A DNA stretch of 14,199 bases from JBHJOF01 sp050330055 (GTDB taxonomy: Bacteria; Pseudomonadota; Alphaproteobacteria; Kiloniellales; JAKSDN01), in contig JBHJOF010000247.1 in the NCBI GenBank assembly GCA_050330055.1, positions 1-14,199 of the forward strand, read 5' to 3'. Shown one piece after another: positions 14,050 to 14,199 of the stretch. The number at the start of each line of letters is the position of its first letter. Position 1 is the first letter of the stretch. The notes beneath the pieces are model-generated. The model searched no databases, had not been told where the DNA came from, and worked only from the letters and a program-made list of their open reading frames with translations. The position numbers were made by a program, and so were the translations under genes.

Positions 14050-14199
14050 ATGCGCATCGCCTTCTACGCGCCGCTGAAGCCGCCCGACCACCCGGTGCCG
14101 TCGGGCGAGCGGCGCATGGCGCAGCTGCTGATGGCAGCGCTCGGCCGCGCCGGGCACAGGGTCGAGCTGGCCAGCCGGCTGCGCAGCCGCGAGCCCGCG
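14050..14199 (+). CDS. N-terminal start of a third glycosyltransferase (cut by window edge)
   Basis: Fifty codons are open from ATG 14050 to the window end. The sequence begins MRIAFYAPLKPPDHPVPSG, then ERRMAQLLMAALGRAGHRV, the first strand, glycine-rich loop and helix of a GT-B glycosyltransferase, most likely family 4. An in-frame GTG at 14038 would add four residues. No strong ribosome site is seen. It follows the previous gene by 56 bp on the same strand and so extends the glycosyltransferase operon. The catalytic domain lies outside the window, so the family call is tentative. Confidence 0.7.
   Translation, partial: MRIAFYAPLKPPDHPVPSGERRMAQLLMAALGRAGHRVELASRLRSREPA

Overview
The window is a piece of a high-GC (about two thirds G+C by eye) alphaproteobacterial chromosome, most like the Rhodospirillales and relatives. 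The case rests on gene content (ftsK, a periplasmic LolA, an ExoA-type xthA), on an intergenic mosaic palindrome of the kind scattered through alphaproteobacterial genomes, and on CTTG-type -35 boxes. No CRISPR array, tRNA, rRNA, transposase or integrase was seen.

Layout. The left edge (1-762) is the C-terminal end of the DNA translocase FtsK, followed on the same strand by lolA (914-1636). A RIME-like double palindrome (1651-1753) fills the convergent gap to a minus-strand run: a sterol desaturase-type di-iron membrane hydroxylase (1750-2595), a two-domain chromate transporter ChrA (2642-4039) and a rhodanese-ChrB fusion (4036-4872). The last two overlap by ATGA. A divergent promoter region separates them from a class I glutamine amidotransferase of the PuuD/peptidase C26 type (5058-5867, plus strand). 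A 447-bp non-coding stretch (5868-6314) follows. It holds a likely small RNA with its own promoter and intrinsic terminator, then a cluster of interlocking palindromes just upstream of xthA (6315-7109).

The right half (7388-14199) appears to be an envelope-glycan locus. After a perfect 21-bp inverted repeat (7193-7262), three minus-strand genes form a compact operon: a strange ABC exporter-like protein (8383-11088), a stand-alone cyclic-nucleotide-binding domain protein (7885-8355) and a small SAM-dependent methyltransferase (7388-7888, GTGA overlap). Divergent from it are three plus-strand glycosyltransferase genes: COG4671 type (11415-12662), GT4 type (12677-13993) and the start of a third (14050 to the window end).

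The most interesting item is the ABC protein. Its six-helix membrane domain looks ordinary. Its nucleotide-binding domain lacks nearly every catalytic residue (Walker A Ser/Thr, Q-loop Gln, LSGGQ glycines, Walker B Asp, H-loop His). It also carries an insertion of about 290 residues in which the segment after the Q-loop is present three times. With a cyclic-nucleotide sensor in the same operon and glycosyltransferases opposite, it could be part of an undescribed, second-messenger-controlled envelope system. That functional reading is inference; the motif losses and the triplication can be read directly from the sequence.
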